Assembly (NCBI RefSeq): GCF_010499245.1
Contig: NZ_JAAGOW010000005.1
Location: forward strand, 868,001-932,000
Length of the DNA: 64,000 nucleotides
Source: Variovorax sp. WS11
GTDB taxonomy: Bacteria; Pseudomonadota; Gammaproteobacteria; Burkholderiales; Burkholderiaceae_C
Reading direction: 5' to 3'
Shown here: one piece after another, positions 54,113 through 62,659 of the stretch
How positions within the stretch are numbered: the stretch's first letter is position 1
Layout of the letters: every line of letters starts with the position of its first letter
Position numbers and translations under genes: made by a program
Notes under the pieces: model-generated
Databases searched by the model: none
Seen by the model: only the letters and a program-made list of their open reading frames with translations
Told to the model about the DNA's origin: nothing

Positions 54113-55849
54113 TTGCAGAAAACGCTGCGCGTGACGCTCGGCCAGCACTCGCTGGCCGGGCCCCGTTCGGTCAACCAGGACTTCCACGGTGCCATGCTGC
54201 CGGGGGGATCGCTGCGAATCTCGAAGGGCATCGCGGTGGCGCTGGCCGACGGCATCGGCTCCAGCCGCGTCAGCCAGGTGGCGAGCGCGGCGGCGGTGCG
54301 CGGCTTTCTCGACGACTACTACGCGACCTCCGATGCGTGGTCGGTGCGCCGCTCCGCCCAGCGGGTACTGAGCGCCACCAATTCCTGGCTGCACGCGCAG
54401 ACCATGCGCAGCAACGCGCGGTTCGACAAGGACAGCGGCTACGTCTGCACCTTCAGCGCCTTGATCCTCAAGGGTCGCGACCTGCACCTGCTGCATGTGG
54501 GCGATACGCGCATCCATCGCCTGCACGCGCATGCGCTGGAACAACTCACCGAAGACCACCGCGTCCATGTGTCGTCGGTGGAGTCGTACCTGGGGCGAGC
54601 GCTGGGCGCGGCCCCCCACGTCGAAATTGACTACCGCTCCTGGCAAGCGGAAGTCGGCGAGGTCTACATGCTGGCCACCGACGGCGCCTACGCGCACCTC
54701 GACGCGCCGGCGGTGCATCATGCGCTCGCGCAGTGCGGTGACGACCTCGACGAAGCGGCGCGCTTGCTGGTGGCGGCGGCCCGCGCGAAGGGCGGCGATG
54801 ACGATTGCACGGTGCAGCTGCTGCGCATCGACGAGCTGCCGCCGGCCGACGCGGCGCAGCTGCAGACGCAGCGGGAGGGCTTGGCGATCGCGCCCCCGCT
54901 CGCGCCGCGGGCGAGGTTCGAGGGCTTCATCCTGGTGCGCGAGCTCCATGTGAGCTCGCGCAGCCACGTGCACCTCGCCGTGGACGAGGCGACCGGGCAG
55001 CAGGTGGTGCTGAAGCTGCCGTCGGTCGATCTGCGCGACGATCCGGACTACCTCGACCGTTTCGTTCTCGAGGAGTGGGTGGCTCGGCGGATCGACAGCA
55101 TCCATGTGCTCAAGGCCAGCGCGATCGAACGGCAGCGCAGGCACCTGTACGTGGCCATGGAGTACGTCGACGGCCAGACGCTGGCGCAATGGATGATTGA
55201 CCACCCTCGGCCCACGCTGGACAGCGTGCGAGGCATCGTCGAGCAGCTGGCCAAGGGGCTGCAGGCGCTGCACGGCAAGGAAATGCTGCATCAGGACGTC
55301 CGGCCCGAGAACGTGATGATCGATCGCAGCGGCACCGTCAAGATCATCGACCTGGCGACGGCCCATGTGGCGGGCCTGGCTGAAACCGCGCGCGAGCACC
55401 GAGCGCTCGCCATCGAAGGGACCCTGCAGTACACAGCGCCCGAGTACTTCGTCGGGCGTGGCGGCAGCGCGCGCTCGGATCTGTACTCGCTGGCAGTCAT
55501 CGCCTACCGAATGCTCTCGTCGCAGTTGCCTTACGGCCTGCAGGTCACGCGGGTGCGGAACAGCATCGAGGTGAACCGGTTGCGCTACGTGCCAGTGCGC
55601 CACTTTCGGCCCGATCTGCCCGAGTGGGTCGACGCAGTGCTGCAGAAGGCGCTGCACCCCGACCCGGTGAAGAGACAACAGGCGGTATCCGAGTTGGCGT
55701 ACGACCTGCGATCGCCGGGGCAGGAGTTCCTGCGCCTTCGGCGGTCACCTTTGATCGAGCGCAACCCGGTCCGCTTCTGGCAGTGCACGACCGTGGTGCT
55801 CGGGATGGCGGTGGTCGTGCTGCTGGGGCTGTGCATCGCGGCGCACTGA
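54113..55849 (+). CDS. PP2C phosphatase-Ser/Thr kinase fusion, membrane-anchored
   Basis: The roughly 578-residue protein has a PP2C-type phosphatase domain (about 1-240: VNQDFHGAML, VALADGIGSS, HVGDTRIHRL, LATDGAY, GGDDDCTVQL) and a Hanks-type kinase domain (about 265-540: Lys in QQVVLKLPSVD, catalytic loop MLHQDVRPENVMID, metal motif IIDLATA, APEY). It ends in a transmembrane helix (TTVVLGMAVVVLLGLCIAA). The glycine-rich loop is degenerate and DFG is DLA. No ATG fits, so TTG 8 bases after the transporter stop is used; GTG at 54131 is an alternative. Such fusions recur in nitrite/nitrate assimilation clusters and may tune them. Confidence 0.85.
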   Translation: MQKTLRVTLGQHSLAGPRSVNQDFHGAMLPGGSLRISKGIAVALADGIGSSRVSQVASAAAVRGFLDDYYATSDAWSVRRSAQRVLSATNSWLHAQTMRSNARFDKDSGYVCTFSALILKGRDLHLLHVGDTRIHRLHAHALEQLTEDHRVHVSSVESYLGRALGAAPHVEIDYRSWQAEVGEVYMLATDGAYAHLDAPAVHHALAQCGDDLDEAARLLVAAARAKGGDDDCTVQLLRIDELPPADAAQLQTQREGLAIAPPLAPRARFEGFILVRELHVSSRSHVHLAVDEATGQQVVLKLPSVDLRDDPDYLDRFVLEEWVARRIDSIHVLKASAIERQRRHLYVAMEYVDGQTLAQWMIDHPRPTLDSVRGIVEQLAKGLQALHGKEMLHQDVRPENVMIDRSGTVKIIDLATAHVAGLAETAREHRALAIEGTLQYTAPEYFVGRGGSARSDLYSLAVIAYRMLSSQLPYGLQVTRVRNSIEVNRLRYVPVRHFRPDLPEWVDAVLQKALHPDPVKRQQAVSELAYDLRSPGQEFLRLRRSPLIERNPVRFWQCTTVVLGMAVVVLLGLCIAAH

Positions 55850-55998
55850 GTCCGCCGCAAGCCGCGGCGAGCGCTCGCGACCAGGTCGTGCTCGCGCGAT
55901 CTTGCTCCCGCCTCCTAGTCCGAGATTCCCCCAAGCGCGAAGCGCGTTTGCCTTTGCACGACAAGGACTTGGCGTGAGGTCGGGGTTCCGACTTCTGT

Positions 55999-57735
55999 CT
56001 ACAGGCGGATCTGCTGGATGAGGTCGAGCGCGCGCTGCTGCTTGGCGTTGGGCGTGGTGAGGACCTCGAAGGTCGGCGCCTCGGGGCCGGCCTGTGGGGC
56101 TCGGCAGGTATTGCGCGCGATGGTGGCGAGCTCGGCCATCAGGGTGGAGAAGCTGTGCACGGGCGTGCCGTCGTCCAGGGTGTGGCGGGCTGCCTTGGCC
56201 AGCGCCGCCTTGGAACGCGTGGCCGGCGCCACCGGGTCACGCGTGGCCTTGGCGCGCCGGTCGGTGTCGGCGAACATCAGCGGCGCCCAAGCCTCGCGCA
56301 TGTGCCACTCGACGTAGTAGGCCAGCATGCACAGGAAGATGTGAGCCCGTACCCGATCGGCGGTGCGGTGGTGGATCGGGCGCACCTTTAGGTCGATCGT
56401 CTTGAGCGAGCGGAACGCGCGCTCGACGTTGGCGAGCGCCTTGTAGTTGCGCACGCAGTCGGCCGAGTCCATCTGTGTGGGCGGCACCGACGTACGGATG
56501 ATGTAAATGCCGTCCAGCGCCGCCTCGGCGGCAATGGCGTCTGTCTTGCGCGCGAAGGTAAAGGCGGTGTCGCCGATGGCCAACTCGAAGTGCTTGGCCA
56601 TCTTGTACTGGTTGATCACCTTGCCCACGCGCAAGCCGATCTCATCCTTCCCGGCGAGCTTGCCCGCGTCCACGCGGGCCTTGATCTTCTCGAGGTTGGC
56701 CTCGGTGGCCGCCAGTAACTCCTCGCGCTTGTGCGTGCGCAGCTTGGCAAGCTCCGGATTGCGGCATGCCACCAGGCGCTCGCCCGGATAGTCCGGCGAG
56801 CTCAGCTCGAGCAGATTGCGCTCGTCGAACAGGTCCAGTTGCAGCTGCCCTTGCTCGACCAGCGCGCGGATCGAGACGCTCTTCAGCGCCGTGATCCAGG
56901 CGATGCCGTCGCTCTCGCGCATCTCGTCAATGGCCTTGTTCGAGATCATTCCGCGGTCGCCCACCATCACCAGCTGCTCGATGCCGAAGTCCTCGCGCAG
57001 CCGCTTGACCTCGGGCATCAAGGTCTGGCTGTCGGCGACGTTGCCCTCGTGCACCGACACGGCCAGCGGGCAGCCGCGCGCATCGGTGAGCAGGCCGTAG
57101 TTGACCTGCAGCAGGCCCTTCTTGCCATCGCGGCTGTAGCCAAGCTTGGCCAGCGGACAGCAACTGCCCTCGAAGTAGCTGGAGGACAGGTCGTACAGCA
57201 CCAGGCCACCGGGGCTCAGATGGCGCGAGGCGAGCTTCTTCTGGATGCGATCCTGGCGCTCGAGCAGCCAGTCCATCGCCGCATACAGATCATCCTCATC
57301 GGCGTCGGCGACACCGAAGTCCTCGGCCAGTGTCGTGGTGTGCCACCAGCGCGTGGTGGCGAGCTTCGTGTGCGGGGCGACGATGCGCGCGGCCACCATG
57401 GCCAGCACCAGCGCACGCTCGGCGCAGGGCTTGGAGGCCAGCAGCGAGGCCATCTCCAGGCTGGCCATCGCGGCGCCTGCTGCCTGCACATGGCCGTGGG
57501 GACGCGAGCGCGTGATCTGGAACGCCGAGGACACGGGCACGAAGGTCTCGCCCTGCAGCGAGCGCCGGATGATCTCGATGAGCTCATCGGGCAGGTGCGA
57601 CAGGTTGCCCAGGGTCTCGTTCTTGACCTTGCCGTCCTCGCGGTAGCTGCGGCGCAGCAGATGGGTGCGATAGACCTGGTCCTTGTAGGTGCGCGTCGTA
57701 GTGACGACATGAGCGGTACCGGTTCGGGCTGCCAT
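55999..57735 (-). CDS. IS1634-family transposase
   Basis: The 578-residue transposase starts with the family block VYRTHLLRRSYREDGKVKNE then TLGNLSHLP. The DDE core shows GLVLYDLSSSYFEG (first Asp region), QLVMVGDRGMISNKAIDEMR (second Asp) and the Glu region YKALANVERAFRSLKTIDLK. The frame is intact. ATG is used; a GTG six codons upstream overlaps half of a TAGTCAC/GTGACTA dyad. It is a different branch of the family from the transposase at 38477. Confidence 0.92.
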   Translation of the reverse strand: MAARTGTAHVVTTTRTYKDQVYRTHLLRRSYREDGKVKNETLGNLSHLPDELIEIIRRSLQGETFVPVSSAFQITRSRPHGHVQAAGAAMASLEMASLLASKPCAERALVLAMVAARIVAPHTKLATTRWWHTTTLAEDFGVADADEDDLYAAMDWLLERQDRIQKKLASRHLSPGGLVLYDLSSSYFEGSCCPLAKLGYSRDGKKGLLQVNYGLLTDARGCPLAVSVHEGNVADSQTLMPEVKRLREDFGIEQLVMVGDRGMISNKAIDEMRESDGIAWITALKSVSIRALVEQGQLQLDLFDERNLLELSSPDYPGERLVACRNPELAKLRTHKREELLAATEANLEKIKARVDAGKLAGKDEIGLRVGKVINQYKMAKHFELAIGDTAFTFARKTDAIAAEAALDGIYIIRTSVPPTQMDSADCVRNYKALANVERAFRSLKTIDLKVRPIHHRTADRVRAHIFLCMLAYYVEWHMREAWAPLMFADTDRRAKATRDPVAPATRSKAALAKAARHTLDDGTPVHSFSTLMAELATIARNTCRAPQAGPEAPTFEVLTTPNAKQQRALDLIQQIRL

Positions 57736-57746
57736 GGAAACAACTC

Positions 57747-57786
57747 TAGTCACATATCATCAAACTTCAAGTCAATTTAGTGACTA
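57747..57786. promoter_or_regulatory. TAGTCAC/GTGACTA dyad around the transposase promoter
   Basis: TAGTCAC (57747-57753) and GTGACTA (57780-57786) are a perfect 7-bp inverted repeat with a 26-base AT-rich spacer containing TTGACT on the minus strand. The arrangement brackets the likely transposase promoter and may be a binding site for the transposase or a repressor. Confidence 0.4.
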
Positions 57787-57796
57787 CATGTATCAT

Positions 57797-57824
57797 CCAA
57801 AAAAATCCTCCAGAGAGGAGGATT
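57797..57824 (-). terminator. Intrinsic terminator reading toward the transposase
   Basis: On the minus strand AATCCTCC, loop TCTCT, GGAGGATT forms a perfect 8-bp stem followed by a run of seven T. It lies inside the IS end, upstream of the transposase, where it would block read-through from flanking genes, a known way for insertion sequences to avoid impinging transcription. Confidence 0.85.
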
Positions 57825-57884
57825 CATCAGCAGCGACAAGCACTTGCCGTAGTTGGAGTAACTACAGAGGGCGGGAACTTCGGC

Positions 57885-58295
57885 CTAGTAAGCCCATGGT
57901 CGCTTGGCGCTATCGCGAGTCCGAAAGCGCTCGATCGCCGCGCGCTTGGAGAGCGTCAGTTCGATCTCGTCCTGGCCGAGCAACAGCATCTGCCGAAGCG
58001 CTTCGGGTGCCTCGAAGCTGAAAGTCTCGCCGCTCGGAGACTTCACGATCTTGGCTTCGACGTCCACCGTGACGAAGCCCGTTCCCTTCGTAGAGCCGAC
58101 GTCATCTGCAATCCGCTGGACAATGTCGGCTGGCAACTCCACCGGCACGATGCCGTTGCGATAGCAGTTGTTGTAGAAGGTGCCGCCGTACGACGGTGCG
58201 ATCAGTGCCCTGAAGCCGAACTCCCGCAGCGCCTTGGGCGCCCGTTCGCGCGAAGACCCGCAGCCGAAGTTGCGGCCGGCCAGCAATATCGGATG
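57885..58295 (-). pseudogene. leuD: 3-isopropylmalate dehydratase small subunit, C-terminal remnant
   Basis: The frame reads ILLAGRNFGCGSSRERAPKA, LREFGFRALIAPSYGGTFYN then NCYRNGIVPVELP, the conserved swivel-domain core of LeuD, and ends RDSAKRPWAY with a stop lying in the CTAG at the IS border. About 65-75 N-terminal residues are missing; upstream of about 58295 the sequence belongs to another protein. No start with a ribosome-binding site exists (only TTG at the join). It is therefore a non-functional fragment made by deletion plus nearby IS insertion. Confidence 0.7.
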
Positions 58296-58352
58296 TTGAC
58301 CTTGCCCGGCTCGTTCTTCGTGATCGCGCCCTCGTAGGTCAAGGTAAACGGA
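58296..58352 (-). pseudogene. Small alpha/beta-hydrolase N-terminal remnant
   Basis: A short frame reads FTLTYEGAITKNEPGKVNI, which I recognise as the mature N terminus of YcjY/DltE-like alpha/beta hydrolases of Burkholderiales. It then breaks off where the leuD fragment begins. Just upstream an ATG with GGAGG opens 29 codons (MTTVDPVAGQVGVSDG...) in another frame and stops at 58339. The family identification is from memory and tentative. Confidence 0.35.
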
Positions 58353-58480
58353 TTTTTCTGTAGTCCGCAGCCAAAGCCTCGCCGTCCGAGACTCCGACCT
58401 GTCCAGCGACCGGATCGACTGTTGTCATCGACCTCCGGTAAGTTCTTCCAGATGAGAGCGCTCCTTCGGATGTTGATCCG

Positions 58481-59563
58481 TCAGTCCAGCTTTTTCTCGG
58501 CCAGAAACTTGGAAACCAAATCGGCGATCTGGACGTTGTTCAGGTCCGACATCGGGAAGTGCGTGTTGCCCTTGATGCCAATCTCGGGCAAATGCACCAC
58601 CGTCACGTCGCCGCCATGACGGTTGACTGTGTCGCGCCACAGGCGGGCCATTTGCAGCCGGGCACGCCAGCTGTCCTGGGCTGGGAAATCCATGGCCTGC
58701 TTGGGGATGTTGTCGCCGTAGAGGACCAGGATCGGAATGCGCGTGAGCGCCGTGAACTGTGGCCCAGGCGTTGCCACCGCTTGCACGGTGTCGAACGCAC
58801 TCGGGATGGGGGCCGGCACTTCGCCCTGCGGGAAGATGAAACTGCTGCCCGGCTCGAAAGCGACGATGGCCTTCACCTTGCCGTTCTTGATGGCGGTCAA
58901 CCAACCCGGACCGCCACCTTGCGAATGGGTGAACAGGATGCCAGGTCCGATCCTGTCGAATACCGCCGAGACCCCGTCGGCAACGACGTTCATATCGAAC
59001 GGTCCGGTGTTCGGCGTCATGGCCCGGAAGAACTGGTCGAGCGTCTCCGGGCTGCGGTCGAACTGCACACCTTCAAAATAGCTCGGCCACAGTCCGACGC
59101 GGAACTGGTTGAACCAGAGCTGCTCGTCCGGGGTCGGCTTGAGGCTCGCCTCGACCATGCTGCGCCCCGCGTTGCCACGGCGCGGTTGATCGATCAGGTA
59201 CACGCCGAACCGGCGGCGCAGGAAGATGGTCTGGAAGCCTTCGCGCCCATCGGCCGTGGTTTCCCAGGTCTTGGAGAACTGGCCCGCGCCGTGCCACATG
59301 ACGATGGGTAGCTTCCGGGCTTCAGCCGGGATTTGGTAGAAGGCGTAGGCGTGGTCGCCATGGTAGGTCTGCCCGGCGGGCTCCAGTGGCTTGCGCGGAT
59401 CGAAGGTTCCCGGCGCGGTCGCCATCTTGCCGCCGGCGGCAAAGCTGCCTTGCTCCTCAATCAGCAGCGGGCCGGTGGAACTACTGGAGCCACTGGGACG
59501 GGTTGCGCAGGCGGCGAGCAAAGCCATCATGGCGATGGTCAGCAGGGTCTTGGTGGCTCTCAT
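58481..59563 (-). CDS. Alpha/beta hydrolase lipoprotein
   Basis: The 360-residue protein has a lipoprotein signal (LLTIAMMALLAACATRPSGS, lipobox Cys near residue 19) and an alpha/beta hydrolase fold: MWHGAGQFSKTWE (oxyanion region), the nucleophile elbow FTHSQGGGPGW, ILVLYGDNIPK (acid strand) and GNTHFPMSDLNN carrying the likely His. It is probably periplasmic or outer-membrane anchored. It lies 2 bases after the carboxymuconolactone-decarboxylase-family gene and is likely co-transcribed with it. The substrate is unknown. Confidence 0.85.
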   Translation of the reverse strand: MRATKTLLTIAMMALLAACATRPSGSSSSTGPLLIEEQGSFAAGGKMATAPGTFDPRKPLEPAGQTYHGDHAYAFYQIPAEARKLPIVMWHGAGQFSKTWETTADGREGFQTIFLRRRFGVYLIDQPRRGNAGRSMVEASLKPTPDEQLWFNQFRVGLWPSYFEGVQFDRSPETLDQFFRAMTPNTGPFDMNVVADGVSAVFDRIGPGILFTHSQGGGPGWLTAIKNGKVKAIVAFEPGSSFIFPQGEVPAPIPSAFDTVQAVATPGPQFTALTRIPILVLYGDNIPKQAMDFPAQDSWRARLQMARLWRDTVNRHGGDVTVVHLPEIGIKGNTHFPMSDLNNVQIADLVSKFLAEKKLD

Positions 59564-59565
59564 GC

Positions 59566-60354
59566 TCAGCCTCCCGATCCGGCAGCCAGCGCCTGTGTCA
59601 GCGCTGCGCTTGCGCGCTTGGCGGCCTGCTCATCTCCACGCTCGGTCAGTACCTGGGTCAGTTGGCGCAATTGCGCAGCGCTCAAGCCTACCCGCATGCT
59701 GGCACGCATGTGCGAGCGCAACTGCGCCTCCACGCCAGGTGTCGCGGCCAGCGCTCCGACGGTGGCCAGTTCGCGGCTTTGCCAGTCGAGGTTGTCGCGC
59801 TCGAAGATGTCGCCGAACAAATGGGCCTGCAGGAACTGGTTGATGACGGGCGCGAAGTCGAACACCGGGCCCTTGACCGGCGCGCCGGAGATCTTGGTCT
59901 GGTTGGCCGTGCCTGCCGCGAGCAAGGCCTCGCCGGTGGGATTGGCGCGGCTGGGTTCTCGTCCAGGCGCATCCTGGATGCCGCGCTGCTTGCGAGCCTC
60001 CACCACCTTCATCAGCTCGCCCAGCGCGTTGAGGCTTTTCGGAAAGCCGACGTAGGCGTAAAGCTGCACCAGTATTTCCTTGGCCTCGCTGACGGTCAGG
60101 CCCGCGTCCAACCCTTGGTTCAAGGCGGCGGCGAGCTTGGGCATGTCGCTCGTGGCCATGAAGGACGCGATCAGCGGAATGGCCTGCTGTTTGGCAGACA
60201 GCGTGTCGGATGCGGATGGTGTGTTGGTCACGGCTTGCGGTGCCACGGTGTCCTGAGCGGCGTGGCTGGGCGCAGGTGCCAGTCCCAGGGTCAGGGCCAA
60301 CGCGGCGGCCAGCACACTGGCCTCGAGATACTTGTCGGGCGTTCTATTGGTCAT
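59566..60354 (-). CDS. Exported carboxymuconolactone-decarboxylase-family protein
   Basis: The 262-residue protein has a signal peptide (VLAAALALTLGLAPAPSHA) and two AhpD/CMD-like helical repeats: ALNQGLDAGLTVSEAKEILV with QLYAYVGFPKSLNAL (about 80-120) and LDWQSRELATVGALAATPGV with RVGLSAAQLRQLTQVL (about 185-245). The Cys pair of AhpD-type peroxidases is absent. Export is unusual for a family best known from cytoplasmic aromatic catabolism, though such forms occur beside similar hydrolases and reductases. It is first in a two-gene unit with the lipoprotein hydrolase. Confidence 0.85.
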   Translation of the reverse strand: MTNRTPDKYLEASVLAAALALTLGLAPAPSHAAQDTVAPQAVTNTPSASDTLSAKQQAIPLIASFMATSDMPKLAAALNQGLDAGLTVSEAKEILVQLYAYVGFPKSLNALGELMKVVEARKQRGIQDAPGREPSRANPTGEALLAAGTANQTKISGAPVKGPVFDFAPVINQFLQAHLFGDIFERDNLDWQSRELATVGALAATPGVEAQLRSHMRASMRVGLSAAQLRQLTQVLTERGDEQAAKRASAALTQALAAGSGG

Positions 60355-60575
60355 TGGTCACTTGCTCCATCCATTGCGCACCCTTGCGAGCGCACACACG
60401 TAAGCCACGGCCAGGTGGCATGTTGTTGATGAGAGCAAAGAGGAGTCCGATGACGGTTTGTCTTTGCCCTTCCTTTTTGGAAGATGAAATCGTAGGGAAT
60501 GCGGCCCTTTTGAGTAAGCCCATAATTCAGCATGCACTACTGAGCTCAACTCATAAGTGCAGCAAGCGTTTGCAA

Positions 60576-61469
60576 CTACTCTCGATGTCGCAACGCCTCG
60601 ACAATGACGGCCAAAGCACGGGAGGATTGTCGTCGGCTCGGATAGTAGAGGTGGTAGCCCGGATAGGGTGCGCACCAGTCGTCGAGCACCCGGACCAAGC
60701 GCTTGGCGGCGATGTGCTCCAGCACCATGTCCTCGGGAACGAAGGCCAACCCATAACTGGCCAGGGCTGCCCGCACGATAGGTGAACTGCTGTTGAACAC
60801 CCATCGCCCCGTGACCTGGAACTTGATCTCTTGCCCATCCTTGGCAAAGTCCCACGGCAGCAGCCCGCCATGGGTCGGGAGGCGAAGGTTGATGCAGTCA
60901 TGCTGAACCAGATCACCAGGCGTCCTGGGCTTTGCGCGTTTGGCAAAGTACGTCGGCGATCCGACGACGGCGATGCGCAGATCCGGACTGATGCGCACGG
61001 CGATCATGTCCTTGGCCACCTGGTTGCCAAGGCGGACGCCTGCGTCATAGCGCTGAGCCACAATGTCCGACAACGTGTAGTCGACAGTGACCTCGACGTT
61101 GATGTCGGGATACGCATGCAGCACCTTGGACAGCTTGGGCCACAGGACGCTATTGGCCGCGTGCTCGGCCGACGTAATGCGGATCGTCCCTACAGGTTTG
61201 TCGCGCAGTTCCTTCACGGCGGCCAACTCGGCATCGATGTCTTCAAACCGCGGTGCCACACTGTTGAACAGACGCTCGCCCGCCTCGGTAGGGGAAATGC
61301 TGCGAGTGGTGCGCGTCAGCAGCCGGACACCCAGCCGCGTTTCCAGTCCCCGAATGGAATGGCTCAGCGCGGAAGGCGACACCCCGACGAGCGCGGCCGC
61401 CCGGGTGAAGCTTCCTTCGCGCACGACATGGACGAAGGCGAGGACGTCGTTGAAGGTCTCTATAGCCAT
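60576..61469 (-). CDS. LysR-family regulator A of a tandem pair
   Basis: The 297-residue LysR protein (HTH FVHVVREGSFTRAAALVGVS then PSALSHSIRGLE; effector domain from about residue 90) belongs to the subgroup that regulates aldo/keto reductases and related oxidoreductases. It ends with the typical PGYHLYYPSRRQSSRALAVI block. It is highly similar along its length to the LysR encoded 13 bases upstream, implying tandem duplication. The 221-base gap to the hydrolase unit holds no recognised gene. Confidence 0.9.
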   Translation of the reverse strand: MAIETFNDVLAFVHVVREGSFTRAAALVGVSPSALSHSIRGLETRLGVRLLTRTTRSISPTEAGERLFNSVAPRFEDIDAELAAVKELRDKPVGTIRITSAEHAANSVLWPKLSKVLHAYPDINVEVTVDYTLSDIVAQRYDAGVRLGNQVAKDMIAVRISPDLRIAVVGSPTYFAKRAKPRTPGDLVQHDCINLRLPTHGGLLPWDFAKDGQEIKFQVTGRWVFNSSSPIVRAALASYGLAFVPEDMVLEHIAAKRLVRVLDDWCAPYPGYHLYYPSRRQSSRALAVIVEALRHRE

Positions 61470-61482
61470 GCGTGCACCAGTT

Positions 61483-62400
61483 TCATTCGTGATTGCGGTT
61501 TGTCCCTTTTTCCGGATAGCGCAGCGCTTCGATCAGCACGGTCATGGCGCGAGTCAGCTGCCGGCGACTCGGGTAGTAGAGGTGGTATCCGGGGAACGTC
61601 GGGCACCAGTCTTCGAGGACCTGTTTGAGCAGTCCCTTGGCGATGCAAGGCCGTGCCACCTCGTGCGGCACGTACCCGAAGCCGAAACCAGCCAGCGCTG
61701 CATTGAGGATTGGTCTCGTGCCGTTGAAGACGAGTTGTCCCTCGACACGCACGTTGACTTTCTGCCTGCCCTTCTTGAGTTCCCAGGCATAGAGATCTCC
61801 GTGGCTCATCAAGCGCAGATTGATGCACTCGTGATCGGCCAGATCCTGAGGCTTCATTGGAGCAGGGTGTTTCGCCAGATAGGTCGGTGAACCGACGATC
61901 GCAAAGCGCATGTCAGGGCTGATGCGAACGGCGGTCATGTCTCGCGCCACTTCGTCGCCTAGCCGAATGCCCATGTCGTATCGCTCCGCAACGATGTCGG
62001 TAAAGCGGGCCTGCGTTGTGACCTCGACCTTGATTTGAGGATGCTTTGGGAGCAGCTTGGCGAGCCTGGGCCAGAGTGCCATTTCTGCAGCATTTTCCGA
62101 CGCCGTGATGCGGATGGTGCCGGCAGGCTTGTCACGCAGTTCTCCCACTGCCGCGAGCTCCGCCTCAATCTCCTCAAAGCGAGGGGCGACGTTCAGCAGC
62201 AATCGCTCCCCCGCCTCTGTTGGAGAAACGCTGCGCGTGGTGGGGGTCAGCAACCGGATCCCCATCTTGGCCTCGAGTGCACGGATCGTGTGGCTCAGCG
62301 CGGATTGAGACACGCCGAGTTGTGCTGCTGCGCGCGTGAAGCTTTGCTCGCGCGCTACGGCAATAAAGGCCAGCAGGTCGTTGTAGCTCTCTTTCGGCAT
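61483..62400 (-). CDS. LysR-family regulator B of a tandem pair
   Basis: The 305-residue LysR protein (HTH FIAVAREQSFTRAAAQLGVS then QSALSHTIRALE) is a paralogue of the next gene, sharing TRSVSPTEAGERL, ELRDKPAGTIRIT and PGYHLYYPSRRQLTRAM. It is divergent from the flavodoxin and aldo/keto-reductase genes across about 260 bases, so it is the better candidate to control them. Differences in the effector domain suggest the two respond to different ligands. Confidence 0.9.
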   Translation of the reverse strand: MPKESYNDLLAFIAVAREQSFTRAAAQLGVSQSALSHTIRALEAKMGIRLLTPTTRSVSPTEAGERLLLNVAPRFEEIEAELAAVGELRDKPAGTIRITASENAAEMALWPRLAKLLPKHPQIKVEVTTQARFTDIVAERYDMGIRLGDEVARDMTAVRISPDMRFAIVGSPTYLAKHPAPMKPQDLADHECINLRLMSHGDLYAWELKKGRQKVNVRVEGQLVFNGTRPILNAALAGFGFGYVPHEVARPCIAKGLLKQVLEDWCPTFPGYHLYYPSRRQLTRAMTVLIEALRYPEKGTNRNHE

Positions 62401-62659
62401 TCATGAGCCCACTTCACAAGTATTTGCCGATTTTGCCATCTAGTCGCATCGAGGTGTGATCACTACATTGCTTGCTGAGCAGAAGTCATCCCGCAGCGGA
62501 ACCAGCAAGGTCGCCGAGTCCTTCATTTTTTCGCACGGTCGTTCATTGCGGCGATGTATCAGACGATCCAGTCGGCCCTTGATCCCTTCTCCGCCAACCC
62601 GTTGCCATGCGCCCCGCGCCGACGAACGTACCGGCTCGGCGCCACAGGAGAAACCACAT

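Larger units (their letters stand above)
55915..57888. mobile_element. Second IS1634-family insertion sequence, ends tentative
   Basis: Imperfect terminal repeats are visible: CTAGTCCGAGATTCCC at 55915-55930 and the reverse complement of GGGAACTTCGGCCTAG at 57873-57888 (13 of 16 positions match). CTAG at both ends could be a 4-bp target duplication, in which case the element proper is 55919-57884. The single gene inside is an intact 578-residue transposase. No longer direct repeat flanks the ends, so borders are less certain than for the other IS. Confidence 0.55.

Noticed and set aside
50358..55849. Complete nitrate assimilation (nas) cluster
   Set aside because: nirB, nirD, a channel and the kinase fusion are present, but no nitrate reductase gene is found before the second IS, so only nitrite assimilation is supported here.
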